Source of the DNA: Loxodes magnus
Taxonomy: Eukaryota; Ciliophora; Karyorelictea; Loxodida; Loxodidae
NCBI GenBank assembly: GCA_946699065.1
Contig: CAMPDV010000232.1
Location: forward strand, 310,001-374,000
DNA length: 64,000 nucleotides
Reading direction: 5' to 3'
Part shown: piece by piece, positions 62,030 to 64,000 of the stretch
Layout of the letters: each line of letters starts with the position of its first letter
Numbering within the stretch: the stretch's first letter is position 1
Notes under the pieces: generated by a model
What the model saw: the letters and a program-made list of their open reading frames with translations, nothing else
Database searches by the model: none
What the model was told of the DNA's origin: nothing
Position numbers and translations under genes: made by a program

Positions 62030-62390
62030 TTAAAGGTATAGTTCCTCTTGTATTTGATGTCTGCATATCCTATAATCTTCCGGTTCCTGCAATATTTTTT
62101 CTAACCTTTCCAGCATTAATGCATTTTCTTATCTTAGTGTTCCTATAAGCTTCCGTAGTTCTTCAAAATCTTCTTAGTAGTTTTCACTTTATGTGCCTTA
62201 AAAAATTTAACTTTTGAAGGAGATTAGGTTTGCCCTGATTCATATTCGTGCTTTTGGTGCTTGTGAGGAGGAGTAATTTCACGAGTCGCTCCGATTCTTT
62301 ATTTTGCTCTTTTTTCTCCTCCTTTTATATAAAAGTTGTTCTTAATATGGCAAAATGGTAACTTTAAGTTTGATGGAAGGAGCTTCAAAA
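62030..62390 (-). mobile_element. 5' fragment of a zinc-knuckle ORF retroposon
   Basis: Minus-strand start resembles that of the neighbouring element (NNFYIKGGEKRAKQ compared with KKGFYTTSKKQERK), then basic sequence and a coiled-coil part (FEELRKLIGTLRQENALML). No knuckle follows. It lies downstream of the whole copy at 62627-63448 in the same orientation. Broken. Confidence 0.5.
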
Positions 62391-62626
62391 AAGGTAATTA
62401 ATTTCTAAACTTAAAGGCTAAACTTCTTTAAATTGAAAAAATTATTTTCTCATTGAGTTGAATATAACATCATAAGATGTTATATATATTAATATCTTCA
62501 CTCTTTTAAACTCTTTTGAATTGGATATCATTAGATATAAAAGAAACACTTAACTGAAATATTTAAATTAAATTCAATTTAAATGTTCTGCAGTAGCTTC
62601 AAGCCGCCGCATAAAATAAAAGTTTT

Positions 62627-63448
62627 TCAATCTTGGTGGTTTTTCTTCTTGATTCTCTCTTGTCCCAATTCTCATCTTCTCTATTCTTGAAGTTCCTGAT
62701 TGTTTTTATTTTTTCTTGTATATCTGTCCGTCTTTATTGCAATACAGTTTCTTCCTTTCCTTTTCTTCTTTAATTCAGTATCTTTCTTGAATTTCTAGAA
62801 TTTCTTACATCTTCTGTACAGATGATTCTGGCTTTTACAAAAGTAACATTTCTTCTTTATCTTTCTAGCCGGCTCCATCTTGATTACCTGCTCTTCTTCT
62901 ATTTCCATTTTGTCGATCTTAGGAATTTCTTGTCTCTAACTTAATATTATTTCCTTATTCTAATCTTGTATCGTTTTTATTGAGGCGTTCATCTGTTTCA
63001 ACTCTTCCTACTGATACTTCCAGAGAGTGTCAAGCTCCCTTTCCCAATTTGCCATTCGAAGCTCTCTTGAGTCCTGTTGCTCAATTAAATCCATTAGCTT
63101 CGTATTTTCCTTCTTGAGCTTATTAACCTCTTCCTATAGGTTTATGACTACCTTAATTAATTGTTCTATGCTCAACTACCCGGATGGATAGCCTTCCGAC
63201 ACCTCCTAATGTAGAGCCGACTTAGGCTGCTTCCTTGGCTTTTCCTGCGTTGACGGAGTGAGTTCATGGCTTGTCCTAGCAATTGGATATTCTTCCCTGG
63301 GTAAGGAAGATTAATATTACTTCACCGGAGTTTAGTCTTATTAAGAAGAAGATTAGGGTTAAGTGTAAGACGACTGATTAAGAGTGGCTTCTGGTTTCCT
63401 CTCCTATTTCTTGGAGGTGGTATAGAAACCTTTCTTTAAGCCTTCCAT
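62627..63448 (-). CDS. Zinc-knuckle, coiled-coil protein of an ORF-only retroposon (intact)
   Basis: 273 aa if it ends at TGA 62627; 258 aa if the TGA at 62672 is the stop. Order: basic N-terminus MEGLKKGFYTTSKKQERK, a Pro/Ser/Gln-rich linker, a coiled coil (about 92-175, with LQEEVNKLKKENTKLMDLI), the box KMEIEEE, a CCHC zinc knuckle (Cys201, Cys204, His209, Cys214; CYFCKSQNHLYRRC) and a Lys/Arg-rich tail. It probably binds RNA or single-stranded DNA and self-associates, like ORF1 of non-LTR elements or Gag-like proteins. No polymerase, protease or integrase is nearby. Composition is much less AT-biased than the flanks, suggesting a young copy. Related copies: 3120, 14117, 25121, 37414, 44700, 45940 and 58290. 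Confidence 0.72.
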
Positions 63449-64000
63449 TTTATTTTTAACTGAAATATTTAAAGTTAATTATATTGTAACATATTAAGAA
63501 AATATAATTAGCTTAATTTTATGTTAATTTCAAAAAAAATAATGGATGAAGTATAGAATTAACTAGTTCTAAATAGTGACTCTTCTTTAATTAATTAAAA
63601 AGAAACTGCAAATTCAAAGGTAAGCAAGGTAGGTGCATAAAAACCTCCAAATAAGAGATTTGGAGTCTCTAGAACTTATAGAAGTAAACTTAATAATTAA
63701 TTCGTTAAGAAAATTATTAAAAAACAAAGTTAAAAACCAGAAAACAAATTCCTATGTGTTCCATTAAAATTACTTCGAAATTCTCTTCAATGGGGACATT
63801 AATTGTAGAGTTTGCTGAAAGAAAAACCAATATATAGGAAAAAAATTAGTATTACCGCCTAAAATAGTACCGCCAAAGATACTTATGAGTATCCTAAAGA
63901 CATTTTTTTTAAATAAGATATTATCTAAGATAGTGAGAATATAAAAGATATGCACTCAAATCTGAACTAAAATAAAAATATCTTTATACGATAATCAAAA
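63449..64000. other. AT-rich intergenic DNA at window end
   Basis: A minus frame at 63770-63955 encodes a hydrophobic 61-aa sequence (MHIFYILTILDNILF) that could continue when TAA is Gln. There is no motif, so it is not called. Confidence 0.4.

Overview
The window looks like nuclear DNA of a ciliate that has reassigned all three standard stop codons. Four copies of elongation factor 1-alpha (EF1A) read through in-frame TAA and TAG as glutamine and end at TGA. In other genes (a membrane-anchored WD40 protein, a WD40-only relative, an F-box/leucine-rich-repeat protein, zinc-knuckle element ORFs) TGA also falls in frame almost entirely where tryptophan is expected, mixed with TGG. That is TAA/TAG = Gln with TGA = Trp or stop, as reported for karyorelicts (genetic code 27; Loxodes or Parduczia type) and, with more freedom, for Condylostoma (code 28). 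A karyorelict is my best inference. DNA is very AT-rich, and most real genes here are invisible under the standard code.

Positions 1-35049 are a head-to-tail tandem array: a partial unit (1-1657), then three full units of about 11.0, 11.0 and 11.39 kb, breaking off 829 nt after the last EF1A stop. Each unit holds EF1A (+), a zinc-knuckle retroposon copy (-), a four-membrane-segment protein gene (-), a 50-aa ORF (-) and a tRNA-Pro-like gene with a shortened T arm (+), separated by long AT-rich spacers. Units are nearly identical except in two patches; the four-TM gene is intact only in the third unit (28764-29582) and is a frame-broken pseudogene in the other two.

Positions 35050-64000 are single-copy, AT-rich DNA with scattered genes and many retroposons. 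A 109-aa ORF lies at 36374-36703 (-). An old inverted duplication (39150-41351 and 49435-52654) carries two outward-pointing WD40 genes: an intact myristoyl-site/TM/coiled-coil/WD40 gene on the right and a WD40-only version on the left. A long F-box/LRR gene sits at 53264-55642 (-).

The mobile fraction is the most unusual part. At least three kinds of short retroposon occur: SINE-A (three copies, dimeric structured modules plus 19-bp repeats), SINE-B (two copies), and ORF-bearing elements encoding a coiled coil plus one CCHC zinc knuckle. SINE-A and SINE-B share the same 3'-terminal stem-loop, and at least one zinc-knuckle element has a similarly built one, often followed by a TTA or TTTA tail. 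This suggests a common retrotransposition machinery, not encoded in the window. No rRNA, CRISPR, telomere or prokaryotic-type feature was seen.
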